A stretch of DNA of 64,000 bases from NCBI RefSeq assembly GCF_905120475.1, contig NZ_CAJHOE010000001.1, positions 186,001-250,000 on the forward strand, written 5' to 3'. Position numbers and translations under genes: made by a program. The notes under the pieces are model-generated. The model was not told the DNA's origin and did not search any database. It was given only the letters and a program-made list of their open reading frames with translations. Source of the stretch: Campylobacter suis (GTDB lineage Bacteria > Campylobacterota > Campylobacteria > Campylobacterales > Campylobacteraceae). This document shows positions 18,295-28,049 of this stretch, piece after piece; position 1 is the first letter of the stretch; each line of letters opens with the position of its first letter.

Positions 18295-19179
18295 GTGAAA
18301 CAAACAACCATAGCAAGACGAGTTGAAGCCGTTGGTATCGGGCTTCACAAGGGCGAGCCTATAAGGCTGATACTTGAGCCACTTGAAGCAAATATGGGTA
18401 TAGTTTTTACTCGTACAGATCTTGGTATTAGCTTTCGTGCCGAGCCACAAAGCGTTATAAATACGCAAATGGCAACGGTTATAGGCAACCAAAATGGATT
18501 TATAAGCACCATTGAGCATCTTTTGGCTGCCATAAATGGATACGGGATAGATAATATTAGAATTTTACTTGACGCAAACGAAGTTCCTGTAATGGATGGA
18601 AGCGCTATAAGTTTTTGTATGCTACTTGATGAGGCTGGAATTAGACAGCTTGATGAGGGTAAAAAAGTGCTTATTATAAGACGCGAAGTTGAGGTAAGAG
18701 AGGGCGATAAATTTGTTCGTGCTGTTCCCTCGAAAGAGCCCAAATTTGACTATACTATAAAATTTGACCATCCAGTTATCGGTGAGCAAAGACATGTTTT
18801 TGAATTTAGTAAAACAAATTTTATAAAAGAGATAGCAAGGGCTAGAACCTTTGGTTTTTTAAAAGATTTGCAAAAGTTGCAGTCCCAAAATTTAGCACTT
18901 GGCGCGTCGCTTGATAATGCCGTTGCTATTGATGATAATCGCATATTAAATCCTGAGGGTTTGAGATTTGAAAATGAGTTTGTAAGGCATAAAATTCTTG
19001 ACGCTATCGGTGATTTGGCGTTGCTTAAAGCGCCCTTGATGGGAGATTATTTTGCATTTGCTGGAAGCCATGATCTAAATCATAAGCTAACCCTTGCGAT
19101 ATTTGCCGATGCTAAAAACTACGAGCTGGCAACTCTTGACGCGAAACTTCTAAAAGAGTATGAGAGGGTTTTTGCATAA
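18295..19179 (+). CDS. lpxC: UDP-3-O-acyl-N-acetylglucosamine deacetylase LpxC
   Basis: Zinc-dependent committed step of lipid A synthesis. I start at GTG 18295 (MKQTTIARRVEAVGIGLHKGEP, AAAGGA upstream), where the family begins; GTG at 18271 would add 8 foreign residues. 294 residues. The zinc and catalytic segments are present: STIEHLLAAINGYGIDN, NEVPVMDGSA and the C-terminal RHKILDAIGDLALL. Its TAA stop overlaps the apparent ATA start of the next gene. Confidence 0.96.
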   Translation: MKQTTIARRVEAVGIGLHKGEPIRLILEPLEANMGIVFTRTDLGISFRAEPQSVINTQMATVIGNQNGFISTIEHLLAAINGYGIDNIRILLDANEVPVMDGSAISFCMLLDEAGIRQLDEGKKVLIIRREVEVREGDKFVRAVPSKEPKFDYTIKFDHPVIGEQRHVFEFSKTNFIKEIARARTFGFLKDLQKLQSQNLALGASLDNAVAIDDNRILNPEGLRFENEFVRHKILDAIGDLALLKAPLMGDYFAFAGSHDLNHKLTLAIFADAKNYELATLDAKLLKEYERVFA

Positions 19180-19622
19180 AAAGTATTGAAATTTTAATCA
19201 TCTCTCTTAGCTCGCTACTTCTTGTTGGACTTTATGAAAGTGGTAAAAAATTTCAAGATATAAGTAGTGATGAGCATACTAGTGAGGCGCTTGTTGGAAT
19301 TCTTGATGAACTTAGTAAAAACTATACTATTACAAAAATAGTCTATGCAAACACACCTGGAAGCTTTATGGGGTTAAAGGTTGCTTATATTATTTTAAAG
19401 ACATTTTGTCTAGTAAAAGGGTGTGAGTTTATGTCAGTTAGTGGCTTTGAGCTAAATAATGGCGGAGCAGTCAAGGCAAACAAATCGCTTAGTTTTGTGA
19501 GAGAAAAAGAGGGCGTTGTTTTAAAAAAAGCTGAGCCATCACCATTTGTTTTACCAAATAATTTGTATAGTTTAAATTTAAACAATGAAACACTGCCAGA
19601 ATATGTTATAGCGGCAGTTTAG
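19176..19622 (+). CDS. tsaB: TsaB-like t6A synthesis protein, short form, apparent ATA start
   Basis: Member of the TsaB family, the non-catalytic partner of TsaD in making threonylcarbamoyl-adenosine on ANN-decoding tRNAs. The family core is visible: a first strand IEILIISLSSLLLVGLYE, then HTSEALVGILDEL and KIVYANTPGSFMGLKVAY, equivalent to the GPGSFTGxR motif. At about 148 residues it lacks the second half found in 220-230-residue homologues, as I recall for other campylobacters. The frame is open from 19164 with no ATG, GTG or TTG before 19368, which would cut off the first domain. An SD-like GAGAGGG ends 7 bases before ATA 19176, which overlaps the lpxC stop as ATAA. I infer ATA initiation; a G-to-A change in an ancestral ATGA overlap would explain it. 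Confidence 0.72.
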   Translation: MKSIEILIISLSSLLLVGLYESGKKFQDISSDEHTSEALVGILDELSKNYTITKIVYANTPGSFMGLKVAYIILKTFCLVKGCEFMSVSGFELNNGGAVKANKSLSFVREKEGVVLKKAEPSPFVLPNNLYSLNLNNETLPEYVIAAV

Positions 19623-19630
19623 GGGGAAGA

Positions 19631-20515
19631 TTGAAAATTTTAGTTCCAGCCACGAGTGCAAATTTAGGTCCTGGTTTTGATGCGCTTGGGCTTAGTTTAA
19701 AGCTTTATAATGAAGTTAGTATCGAGCCAGCAAGCTTTTCATCGGTTTCGATAAATGGTGAGGGAAGTCAGAATGCTAGCTTAAAACGAAATAACCTTTT
19801 TGTAAGCGTTTTTAACGAAATTTTTTCTGAACTTGTTGGCAAAAGTGCAAATTTTAGGATGATTTTTGATAATAAAATCCCATTTTCAAGAGGACTTGGA
19901 AGTTCATCAGCTGTTATCATATCAGCTATCGCTAGCGCATACGCTATGGCTGGATTTAAGGCTCAAAAAAGTGTTATTTTAAATAAAGCACTTTTTTATG
20001 AAAACCATCCAGACAACATCGCCCCAGCCGTTCATGGCGGGTTTATAAGTGCCGTGGTTCATAATGACAGTGTTTTTGCAAATAAATTTGAGATAGACAC
20101 AAGCCTAAAAGCGGTCGTTGTGATACCTGATATGCCCATGAGCACACATCATTCTCGTAGCGTTTTGCCTAAAACTTATTCAATGAAAGAGTGTGTAAAT
20201 AATCTCTCTCATGCCGCTTTTTTAACATCTTGTTTTGCTAGTAAAAACTATGATATGTTAAAGATAGCAGCCACCGACATGATGCATGAAGATCGCAGAA
20301 TGAGCGAACTTAGCGAGCTTTTTGAGGTTAGAAAAGTTGCTTATGAAAATGGCTCATTGATGAGCACTCTTTCTGGCTCAGGCTCAACTTTTTTAAACAT
20401 AGCTTATGCCACAGATACTCAAAATTTACAAAAAAAGCTGGCTGAGAGATTTGTAAATTTTAAAGTTTGCATACTTGAGTTTGACAATGATGGATTTATT
20501 ATCCTGCAAAGCTAA
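19631..20515 (+). CDS. thrB: Homoserine kinase
   Basis: GHMP-family kinase that makes O-phosphohomoserine for threonine synthesis. 294 residues from a TTG start with a strong AGGGGG site 5 bases upstream. N-terminal PATSANLGPGFDALGLSL and the ATP-binding loop FSRGLGSSSAVII are diagnostic, and the C-terminal STLSGSGSTFLNI is also a GHMP motif. Eight bases after tsaB; followed by ylxR. Confidence 0.95.
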   Translation: MKILVPATSANLGPGFDALGLSLKLYNEVSIEPASFSSVSINGEGSQNASLKRNNLFVSVFNEIFSELVGKSANFRMIFDNKIPFSRGLGSSSAVIISAIASAYAMAGFKAQKSVILNKALFYENHPDNIAPAVHGGFISAVVHNDSVFANKFEIDTSLKAVVVIPDMPMSTHHSRSVLPKTYSMKECVNNLSHAAFLTSCFASKNYDMLKIAATDMMHEDRRMSELSELFEVRKVAYENGSLMSTLSGSGSTFLNIAYATDTQNLQKKLAERFVNFKVCILEFDNDGFIILQS

Positions 20516-20537
20516 AAAAAAGCTAAAAAAAGATATA

Positions 20538-20789
20538 ATGAACAAAAATAATCCCATAAGAACCTGCGTAGCTTGTAAAATCAAACTATCACAGTACAAG
20601 CTTTTTAGATACCGAGTTAGCAACGGCAATATTGAGTTTGGCGCTGGAAATGGACGCAGCTTTTACCTATGTGATGAATGTATTAAAAAAGATGAAAAAA
20701 TTTTAAAAAAGATACTTGACAGATACGCAAAGGGCGTAAATTTGGAAGGTTTAAGTTTAAAGGAGATGCTCTTAAATGGCAAACATTAG
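20538..20789 (+). CDS. ylxR: YlxR-family RNA-binding protein
   Basis: Small protein of the YlxR (DUF448) family; a Bacillus homologue, RnpM, modulates RNase P. The conserved start [21 protein letters not shown] carries the CxxC of the family, and [13 protein letters not shown] gives the second Cys pair, so this member may bind a metal. I chose ATG 20538 because the RTCVAC motif always lies near the N-terminus; a reading from 20475 overlaps thrB. 83 residues. Overlaps infB by 14 bases, the usual ylxR-infB arrangement, here without nusA. Confidence 0.9.
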   Translation: MNKNNPIRTCVACKIKLSQYKLFRYRVSNGNIEFGAGNGRSFYLCDECIKKDEKILKKILDRYAKGVNLEGLSLKEMLLNGKH

Positions 20790-23418
20790 AATTTCAGAAA
20801 TCGCAAATGAGATTGGCTATCCAGCCAAAGAGGTACTAGAGAAGGCACAAGAGCTTGGACTAAAGGTTAAAACTCACTCAAATGCGGTCAGCCCAGAGGA
20901 TGCTGAGGCGATTTATGAATATATAACGACTGGCGAAATTCCAGAGATATTTAAAAAGAAAAAAGCTGAACCTAAGGCAAAAAAAGAGCCTGCAAAAAAG
21001 GCTGAGATAAAAGATGAAGCTGATAAAAAGTCAGTAAAAGATGAAAAGCTAAAAGAAACTAAGAGTGAAAAAGAGCCAGCAAAAAAAGAAAAGGTGGCTG
21101 AAGTCTTACAAGCTGAGCCTAAAAAAGAGCCAGTCATTACTAAGGTACAAGAAAAAATAGAGCCAAAAGAGCCAGAAAAACAAGTTGCTAAAGAGAGTCT
21201 TGCTGAGATTAGCCAAAAGCGAAGAGGTCTTGTTATTGTAAAGAAAAAGAGTGACGAGCAAGCAAGTGCACCAAAACGCACAGAAAGAGCTCCAAGCTCA
21301 GAACCAATAGTGCCAAAAAATTTGGAAAATATGTTCTCAAGCGTTGGCAATGATGCCAAAAAGAAGAAGAAAGATGTTAAAAAACAGCCTGTAAATTCTA
21401 AAAAGGATAGCAGCGAAAAGATGGACTTTTTGGGTGCTAGTGACTTTGCTGATATTGTTCTTGAAGATGAAGATGTGGTAGTGCTTCCAGACTTTACTTT
21501 TAGAGCTCCAACTCCACAACCAACACAAAAGGCAAAACAGCCAAGCGTCTATAAAAATGCACAAAATACAACTGTAAATCCTTTTGAAGGTGGCATACAA
21601 AGACGCTCTCGTAAAAAGCATAAAAAACCAGAAAAGAGCCAAAATAACGAGGCTGTAACATCGGTTGAAATTCCAAGCGAAATTCGCGTTTATGAGTTTG
21701 CTGAAAAACTAAACAAACAACCAAGCGAGATAATCGGCAAACTATTTATGCTTGGTATGATGACCACTAAAAATGACTTTCTTGACCCAGATGCTATAGA
21801 AATTTTAGCCGATGAGTTTAATGTCGAAGTAAATATCATAGATAATCAAAAAGAATTTGACTATGTTGCGGCATATGAAGAAGAGATGAAAGATGATGAA
21901 GACCTGCAAATTCGTGCTCCAGTTATCACGATCATGGGGCATGTTGACCACGGAAAAACATCGCTACTTGATTATATAAGAAAGTCGCGTGTAGCAGCTG
22001 GTGAGGCTGGCGGTATCACTCAGCATGTTGGTGCATACATGGTTAATAAAAATGGTAAAAACATAACTTTTATCGACACTCCAGGACACGAAGCATTTAC
22101 TGCTATGAGACAAAGGGGTGCGGGGGTAACTGACATTGTTATCGTAGTTGTTGCTGCTGATGATGGGGTAAAACCTCAAACAAAAGAGGCGGTATCTCAC
22201 GCTAAAGCGGCTGGAGTGCCTATCATTATAGCTATAAATAAAATGGATAAAGAGTCGGCAAATCCAGACTTGGTTAAAACTGGTCTGGCTGAGCTTGATA
22301 TAATGCCAACAGAGTGGGGCGGTAGTCATGAGTTTGTGCCCATATCAGCTAAAACTGGTATGGGCATAGATGACTTACTTGACATTGTGCTTTTGCAGGC
22401 TGAAATTTTGGAACTAAAAGCAAATCCAAAAGCAAGCGCAAAGGCGACTATTATTGAAAGTTCACAGCAAAAAGGTAGAGGCTCTGTTGCTACTATTATA
22501 GTTGAAAATGGTACTCTTAGGGTCGGCGATACAGTAGTGGCTGGTGTTGCATATGGAAAGATAAGGAGCTTGCTTGATGATCAAGGTAGTTCTTTAAAAG
22601 AGATAAAACCAGGCGAATGCGGTGTTATAGTTGGACTTAGCGAGGTGGCTGAAGCTGGAGAGACTCTTATAAGTGTTAAAACCGATAAAGAGGCTAGAGA
22701 GTATGCTCAGAAAAAGGCTGAATATCTACGCCAAAAAGAGCTTAGTAAATCAACTAAAGTTAGTATAGATGAGCTTAGTGCTAAGATAGCAGAAGGTGAG
22801 CTAAAAACACTTCCAGTTATTATTAAAGCCGATGTTGGCGGTTCGCTGGAGGCTTTAAAAGCAAGCCTTGAAAAGCTAGCAAATGAAGAGGTAAAGGTAA
22901 ATATCATACACTCTGGTGTTGGTGGTATCACGCAAAGTGACATCGCTCTTGCGGCAGCGAGCGAAAACTGCATAGTTTTAGGCTTTAACATTAGGCCAAC
23001 TGGAGAGATAAAAGAAAAAGCAAAAGAAAATGGTGTTGAGATAAAAACATATAATGTTATATATAACTTAATAGACGATGTCAAAGCTCTGCTTGGTGGA
23101 CTTATGTCACCTATTATACGCGAAGAGCAGTTGGGTCAAGCTGTGGTTCGTCAAGTTATAAATGTTCCAAAAATAGGCGCTATAGCTGGCTGTTTGGTTA
23201 CTGAGGGGAGCATTAACAGAGGTGCAAAAATTCGCCTTATACGCGAAGGTGTCGTAGTTTATGAGGGCAAGGTAAGTTCGCTTAAGCGCTTTAAAGATGA
23301 TGTAAAAGAGGTAGCAAAAGGCTATGAGTGTGGAGTTGGCATAGAAGGATATAATGACATTCGTGAAAATGACTATATCGAAAGCTTTAAGGAGATCGAG
23401 GAGCAAGCTAAGCTATGA
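20776..23418 (+). CDS. infB: Translation initiation factor IF-2
   Basis: GTPase that brings fMet-tRNA to the small subunit. 880 residues. N-terminal IF2-N helix-turn-helix ([21 protein letters not shown]), then a long Lys/Glu/Pro-rich linker (about 60-290), a second IF2-N module ([19 protein letters not shown]), and the G domain with [12 protein letters not shown] (G1), [15 protein letters not shown] (G3) and NKMD (G4), followed by the beta-barrel and fMet-tRNA-binding C2 domains. The low-complexity linker explains the long shadow frames opposite it. Its stop overlaps rbfA (ATGA). Confidence 0.98.
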   Translation: MANIRISEIANEIGYPAKEVLEKAQELGLKVKTHSNAVSPEDAEAIYEYITTGEIPEIFKKKKAEPKAKKEPAKKAEIKDEADKKSVKDEKLKETKSEKEPAKKEKVAEVLQAEPKKEPVITKVQEKIEPKEPEKQVAKESLAEISQKRRGLVIVKKKSDEQASAPKRTERAPSSEPIVPKNLENMFSSVGNDAKKKKKDVKKQPVNSKKDSSEKMDFLGASDFADIVLEDEDVVVLPDFTFRAPTPQPTQKAKQPSVYKNAQNTTVNPFEGGIQRRSRKKHKKPEKSQNNEAVTSVEIPSEIRVYEFAEKLNKQPSEIIGKLFMLGMMTTKNDFLDPDAIEILADEFNVEVNIIDNQKEFDYVAAYEEEMKDDEDLQIRAPVITIMGHVDHGKTSLLDYIRKSRVAAGEAGGITQHVGAYMVNKNGKNITFIDTPGHEAFTAMRQRGAGVTDIVIVVVAADDGVKPQTKEAVSHAKAAGVPIIIAINKMDKESANPDLVKTGLAELDIMPTEWGGSHEFVPISAKTGMGIDDLLDIVLLQAEILELKANPKASAKATIIESSQQKGRGSVATIIVENGTLRVGDTVVAGVAYGKIRSLLDDQGSSLKEIKPGECGVIVGLSEVAEAGETLISVKTDKEAREYAQKKAEYLRQKELSKSTKVSIDELSAKIAEGELKTLPVIIKADVGGSLEALKASLEKLANEEVKVNIIHSGVGGITQSDIALAAASENCIVLGFNIRPTGEIKEKAKENGVEIKTYNVIYNLIDDVKALLGGLMSPIIREEQLGQAVVRQVINVPKIGAIAGCLVTEGSINRGAKIRLIREGVVVYEGKVSSLKRFKDDVKEVAKGYECGVGIEGYNDIRENDYIESFKEIEEQAKL

Positions 23419-23780
23419 ATCCACATGAGATCAAGCGACTAAGAACTGAAAGCGTATTAAAAGAACTTATCCCAGAGGCTCTTGCTACACTTGAAGATGG
23501 GCTTTTAAAAGGGCTTTGTGTTACTGATGTTGAGTGCAAAAAGGGTCGATATGATGCCTTTGTTTATCTTGATAAGATGGCGTTTGATGAACATGAACAA
23601 AATTATATACTATCGCACTTAAGGCGAGTTTCAAAACATTTACAAAACCATTGTATGGCTGCTGAGGGCTGGTATAAAGCACCAAATTTTCACTTTAAAT
23701 TTGATGATAGACTAGAGTATCAAAATCATATGGATAAGCTTTTTGATAAAATTTCAAAGGATTTAAAAAAAGATGAATGA
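23415..23780 (+). CDS. rbfA: Ribosome-binding factor A
   Basis: Small KH-domain protein needed for 16S maturation and 30S assembly. 121 residues starting [26 protein letters not shown], with the KH core [18 protein letters not shown]. Somewhat divergent from the enterobacterial form, as usual in epsilonproteobacteria, but the infB-rbfA-rimP order settles it. Overlaps infB by 4 bases and rimP by 8. Confidence 0.93.
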   Translation: MNPHEIKRLRTESVLKELIPEALATLEDGLLKGLCVTDVECKKGRYDAFVYLDKMAFDEHEQNYILSHLRRVSKHLQNHCMAAEGWYKAPNFHFKFDDRLEYQNHMDKLFDKISKDLKKDE

Positions 23781-24189
23781 GCTAGAAAAACTTGTAAAAG
23801 AGTGTGGAGTAGAGCTTTATGATACTGAGATTGTGAGCGAAAATGGTAGAACGATATATAGAGTTTATATCACAAAAAAAGATGGTATAAGCCTTGATGA
23901 TTGCGAAAAGGTAAGCCGTTTGCTCTCACCTATATATGATGTTACTCCGCCAGTTTCTGGAGACTATGTGCTTGAAGTAAGTAGTCCAGGACTAGAAAGA
24001 AAGCTAGGCAGCCCAAGACAGTTTGCTTTGAGTATAGGCGAACTTGTAAAGTTGCAGGCTGGAGAGTTAAAAATTTCTGGCAGATTGGTTAAAGCTGATG
24101 ATGAGAGCATAGCTGTTGAAAATAGTGATGGAATTTGCGAGATAAAAATTTCAGAGATAAAAAAAGCAAAAACATATTTGGAGTGGTAA
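23773..24189 (+). CDS. rimP: Ribosome maturation factor RimP
   Basis: 30S assembly factor acting with RbfA. 138 residues; N-terminal alpha/beta domain with YDTEIVSENGRTIYRVYI and the family signature SGDYVLEVSSPGLERKL, C-terminal SH3-like domain after it. Overlaps rbfA by 8 bases and is followed one base later by the fhs start, so fhs is probably read from the same message. Confidence 0.95.
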   Translation: MNELEKLVKECGVELYDTEIVSENGRTIYRVYITKKDGISLDDCEKVSRLLSPIYDVTPPVSGDYVLEVSSPGLERKLGSPRQFALSIGELVKLQAGELKISGRLVKADDESIAVENSDGICEIKISEIKKAKTYLEW

Positions 24190-24190
24190 A

Positions 24191-25843
24191 ATGCTAAGTG
24201 ATATTGAGATAACACATCAAGCAAAGCTTGAACATATCGCAAAAGTAGGGCAAAAGCTAGGGCTTAGTGAAGATGATATAGAGCTTTATGGAAAATACAA
24301 AGGTAAAATTTCCCCTCGTCTTAAAGCTTCAAACTCAAAACTCATCTTAGTTACCGCAACTAACCCAACCCCATTTGGAGAGGGCAAAACAACAACTTCG
24401 GTAGGGCTTGCAGACGCATTAAGCAAGCTAAATAAAAAAGTTTGTCTAGCTCTTCGTGAGCCATCTCTGGGTCCAGTTTTTGGTATAAAAGGAGGAGCTG
24501 CTGGTGGTGGATACTCACAGCTTGCGCCGATGGAAGATCTAAATTTGCATTTTACTGGCGACTTTCATGCTATAACATCGGCAAATAACCTTATCTCAGC
24601 CATGCTTGATAACAGTTTACATCAAGACAATCCGCTAAATATTGATAAAATTTTATGGAAGCGCTGCATGGATATGAATGACCGTGCGCTTAGATTTATA
24701 ACCGTTGGACAGGGTGGTAAAGCTGATGGTGTAGAGCGCGAAGATGGGTTTAACATCACTGCTGCAAGTGAGATCATGGCGATACTTTGCCTTGCAACTA
24801 GTCTTGCAGACTTAAAAGAAAAAATTTCAAATATTATGGTTGCTTATGATAAAGATGGTAAGCCTATTTATGTACGAGATTTGGGTTGTGCGGACGCTGT
24901 TTGCATACTTTTAAAAGATGCTATAAAGCCAAATTTGTTTCAAACTATCGAGCAAACTCCAACCCTGGTTCATGGTGGGCCATTTGCCAATATCGCACAT
25001 GGTTGTAATTCAATAGTAGCTACAAAAACTGCACTGAATTTAGCTGATTATGTAGTTACTGAGGCTGGTTTTGGCTCAGAGCTTGGTGCTGAAAAATTTC
25101 TTGATATTAAGTGTCGTGTTGCTGATTTGGTACCAAATGCTGTTGTTTTGGTAACCACTATCCGCTCACTAAAGCATAATGGTGGAGCACAAAAGACACA
25201 GCTTAGTGTTGCAAATAAAGAGGCGCTAAAAAATGGCATAGTAAATCTAGGCGGACATATCGAAAATTTAAAAGATAAATTTGGTCAAAATGTAGTCGTA
25301 GCGTTAAATCGCTTTGGTTTTGATATTGATGAAGAGATTAAAATCGTTTGTGATTACTGTGAGCAACATGGCGTTAAAATGGCAGTTTGTGAGAATTTTG
25401 CAAAAGGTGGTGAGGGTGCGATAGAGCTTGCAAAATTCGTCCTTGAAGAGTGTGAAAAGCCAAGCAAAATAAACTTTGCTTATGAGCTAGATGATGACAT
25501 TGCAACTAAGATTACAAAGATAGCTACTAAAATTTATGGCGCAAATGAAGTTGTTTTTGAAGAAGCTGCGCAAAAAGCACTTACAAAGATAAAAGAGCTA
25601 GGACTTGAAGCTATGCCAGTTTGTATAGCCAAAACACAGTATAGTTTTAGTGATGATGCAACTCTTTTAGGGAGGGCTAAGGATTTTAAATTTAGCGTAA
25701 AAGATTTAGAAATTCGTACCGGAGCTGGCTTTATAGTCGCTGTTTGTGGCAAGATAATGCTTATGCCAGGGCTTGCGAAAGTTCCTGCTGCATGTGGCAT
25801 GAAGATAGATACGACAACTGGAGAAATTTCAGGACTTTCATAA
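24191..25843 (+). CDS. fhs: Formate--tetrahydrofolate ligase
   Basis: ATP-dependent synthesis of 10-formyl-THF from formate, supplying one-carbon units for purines and for initiator tRNA formylation. 550 residues, the normal family length. P-loop-like ATNPTPFGEGKTTTSVGLADAL, then EPSLGPVFGIKGGAAGGGYSQ and the folate-site region FTGDFHAITSANNL. Sits immediately after rimP; in C. jejuni, as I recall, a different gene follows rimP, so this is a lineage difference. Formate is a major electron donor in this group, so the enzyme links it to biosynthesis. A strong hairpin ends the transcript. Confidence 0.96.
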   Translation: MLSDIEITHQAKLEHIAKVGQKLGLSEDDIELYGKYKGKISPRLKASNSKLILVTATNPTPFGEGKTTTSVGLADALSKLNKKVCLALREPSLGPVFGIKGGAAGGGYSQLAPMEDLNLHFTGDFHAITSANNLISAMLDNSLHQDNPLNIDKILWKRCMDMNDRALRFITVGQGGKADGVEREDGFNITAASEIMAILCLATSLADLKEKISNIMVAYDKDGKPIYVRDLGCADAVCILLKDAIKPNLFQTIEQTPTLVHGGPFANIAHGCNSIVATKTALNLADYVVTEAGFGSELGAEKFLDIKCRVADLVPNAVVLVTTIRSLKHNGGAQKTQLSVANKEALKNGIVNLGGHIENLKDKFGQNVVVALNRFGFDIDEEIKIVCDYCEQHGVKMAVCENFAKGGEGAIELAKFVLEECEKPSKINFAYELDDDIATKITKIATKIYGANEVVFEEAAQKALTKIKELGLEAMPVCIAKTQYSFSDDATLLGRAKDFKFSVKDLEIRTGAGFIVAVCGKIMLMPGLAKVPAACGMKIDTTTGEISGLS

Positions 25844-25851
25844 AAATATTT

Positions 25852-25875
25852 GCGGGCAAATTAGCCCGCTTTTTT
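25852..25875 (+). terminator. Bidirectional intrinsic terminator between fhs and rodA
   Basis: GCGGGC-AAATTA-GCCCGC followed by TTTTTT on the plus strand (end of the tyrA/infB/fhs run). On the minus strand the same stem is followed by AAATATTTTT, but rodA ends upstream of it at 25880, so it can serve both convergent genes. Confidence 0.85.
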
Positions 25876-25879
25876 AATT

Positions 25880-26986
25880 TTACTTTTGAATTTGTAAAAA
25901 TTTCCCAGTAAAATCAAATCTGAATGTAAGCAAATTTTGCAAAATTCCAAAAAGAACCATAAATGTTATAAAGCTAGTTCCGCCGTAGCTAAAAAATGGC
26001 AAAGGAACCCCTACAACTGGTGCGTATCCTATCGTCATAGACACATTTACCCCAACATAGATAAATATTAGTATCGCAAGCCCAGTTGTGATAACTTGCG
26101 TAAAAAAGTCCTTTTTGAGTATGTAGTTTAGGCTTAATAGATGAAAAATTAAAAGTGCATAAATTCCAAGTACACCAAGTGCTCCAAAAAAGCCAAAACG
26201 CTCAATATTGTAAGCAAATATAAAATCACTTGTAGCAATTGGTAAAAATTTAAAATGCGTCTGCGTAGCTTCATCTTTTGGCTTACCAACAAGTCCACCG
26301 CTACCTATGGCTATAATGCTTTGCTTTACATGATAGCTTGGCTCTTCAGAGAGAAAGTCTGTAATGCGTTTCTTCTGATAATCGTGCAAATTTTCATATA
26401 TTAAAGGTGCGCAAACACCAATAGCAATAAAAATCGTAATCCAAATTTTCTTATCAACACCTATAACAAAAAGCACAGCATATCCAACCAGCAAAAGCAC
26501 CAGCGCAGTCCCAAGATCAGGCTCTTTCATGATGAGAATAAAAGGCAAAAGTATATATATACTAAGGCGTAAGAATTCTTTTATCCCATATCCCTCTTCT
26601 GGTGGTGGTCGCTTTTTTATAAGATAGGCAAGCATTAGCAAAAGAGCTGGCTTCATGAACTCAGATGGCTGAATGGTAAAATGAACAAAAGGTATCTCAA
26701 GCCATCTTTGTGCTCCAAGTCTGCTTGCGCCAAAAATTTCAACTGCAATTAAAAGTCCGATACAAAGCCAGTAAAAACTAGGTATTAGCCACTCAAGTTT
26801 TCTAATGGGAAATATAAAAAATATACAAAAAGCAACAAAGCCAACACCAAAATACACAAGCTGTTTATTTGCTAGCATTTGGCTTGCTTCTGAAACCAAA
26901 ATATGTGAAAAAACTATAATCGGTACAACGAGCAAAGGCTGCAAAAAGTCAAAATGTGTTAAAATACGCCTATCAAAAACTATCAA
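25880..26986 (-). CDS. rodA: Rod-shape SEDS glycosyltransferase RodA
   Basis: Polytopic SEDS-family peptidoglycan polymerase working with an elongation PBP2. I start at TTG 26986 (then IVFDRRILTHFDFLQ, AAGG upstream), where RodA proteins begin; reading back to 27109 would run into the divergent pseudouridine synthase. About 368 residues, ten or so membrane segments, with family motifs QPSEFMKPALLL, KEPDLGTALVLLL and, near the end, GVPLPFFSYGGTSF. The last two loops carry conserved Pro/Asp residues typical of active polymerases. Divergent from rluD with only 49 bases between starts. Confidence 0.93.
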   Translation of the reverse strand: MIVFDRRILTHFDFLQPLLVVPIIVFSHILVSEASQMLANKQLVYFGVGFVAFCIFFIFPIRKLEWLIPSFYWLCIGLLIAVEIFGASRLGAQRWLEIPFVHFTIQPSEFMKPALLLMLAYLIKKRPPPEEGYGIKEFLRLSIYILLPFILIMKEPDLGTALVLLLVGYAVLFVIGVDKKIWITIFIAIGVCAPLIYENLHDYQKKRITDFLSEEPSYHVKQSIIAIGSGGLVGKPKDEATQTHFKFLPIATSDFIFAYNIERFGFFGALGVLGIYALLIFHLLSLNYILKKDFFTQVITTGLAILIFIYVGVNVSMTIGYAPVVGVPLPFFSYGGTSFITFMVLFGILQNLLTFRFDFTGKFLQIQK

Positions 26987-27035
26987 ATGAGCTAACCTTG
27001 TTTTTAGCTTAATTATAACACGAAAAGGTAAAAAT

Positions 27036-28049
27036 TTGGTTGAATTTTCTCCGACACATCCACAAAGACTTGATATTGCAGTTGCAAATGAGCTTAAAAT
27101 TTCACGCAATCAAGCTCTAAATTTGATAAAAGATAGCCTTGTAAGCGTAAATTTAAAACCAGCAACAAAAGCTTCTCTAAAAATTGAGCCAGACGATAAA
27201 ATTTGCGTAAAATTTGGCGAAAGAAAAGAGAGCGTAAGTCAATATGAAGTCAAATTTGATATACCCATTATTTATGAAGATGAAGATTTGCTTGTTTTAA
27301 ACAAACCACCTCATGTAGTGGTTCACGGTGCGCCAAGCGTAAAAGAGGCTACGATGGTTGAGTGGCTAGAGAAAAAGGGTTGCATGCTCTCAAATTTAAA
27401 CGGAGATGTGCGCGCTGGTATAGTTCATAGGCTTGATAAGGGCACAAGTGGAGCTATAGTTGTAGCCAAAAACAACGCTACTCATGCCGCTCTATCCGCT
27501 CAGTTAAGCGATAAAAGCATGGGGAGAATTTATCTTGCGCTCACAAATTTAGCACTTAAAGAAAATTGTATAGTTGATCGTCCTATCGGAAGAAATAGCT
27601 CAAATAGGCTAAAAAGGGCTATCGTTAGCGGAGCAAAAGAGGCAAAAAGCGCATTTTTAAATTTAATTTCAAATGATGGCGTAAATTTAATAGCTGCAAA
27701 GCTTTTTACTGGCAGAACTCATCAGATAAGAGTGCATCTTTCTTCGATAAATCGCTATATTTTGGGCGATGATTTATACGGATTTAAGAGCGAAAAAGGT
27801 AAAATAAATAGAGTTATGCTTCATGCTTATATGCTCTACTTCATTCATCCCAGAAGTGGCGAGATGGTTGAGTTTGTAGCGCCTTTGTATGAAGATTTTA
27901 AAAATTTATTAGAGAAAAAAATAACCAAGGAGTTACTTGATGAAAAAATTTGCCCTAGCTCTCTTAGCGCCGCTTTTTGCGATCATCCTAGCTGGTTGTG
28001 GCTCAAAAGTTCCGACTCAACAAAGCGCGTCGCTACCAACTATAAATAA
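27036..28049 (+). CDS. rluD: RluD-family 23S rRNA pseudouridine synthase
   Basis: Converts uridines to pseudouridine in large-subunit rRNA. 337 residues from a TTG start with AAAAGG upstream: an N-terminal S4 RNA-binding domain (QRLDIAVANELKISRNQALNLI) and the catalytic domain with GIVHRLDKGTSGAIVVAKN, where the Asp is the nucleophile. Ends with KLFTGRTHQIRVHL and a tail after PLYEDFKNLLEK. That tail overlaps the next gene by 110 bases, which is unusual and suggests the original stop was lost. Whether it is RluD or RluC by target I cannot tell. Confidence 0.9.
   Translation: MVEFSPTHPQRLDIAVANELKISRNQALNLIKDSLVSVNLKPATKASLKIEPDDKICVKFGERKESVSQYEVKFDIPIIYEDEDLLVLNKPPHVVVHGAPSVKEATMVEWLEKKGCMLSNLNGDVRAGIVHRLDKGTSGAIVVAKNNATHAALSAQLSDKSMGRIYLALTNLALKENCIVDRPIGRNSSNRLKRAIVSGAKEAKSAFLNLISNDGVNLIAAKLFTGRTHQIRVHLSSINRYILGDDLYGFKSEKGKINRVMLHAYMLYFIHPRSGEMVEFVAPLYEDFKNLLEKKITKELLDEKICPSSLSAAFCDHPSWLWLKSSDSTKRVATNYK

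Noticed and set aside
20913-21359. 148-residue minus-strand frame opposite infB
   Set aside because: Low-complexity Phe/Ser/Leu shadow of the Lys/Glu-rich IF-2 linker; no start site or family.
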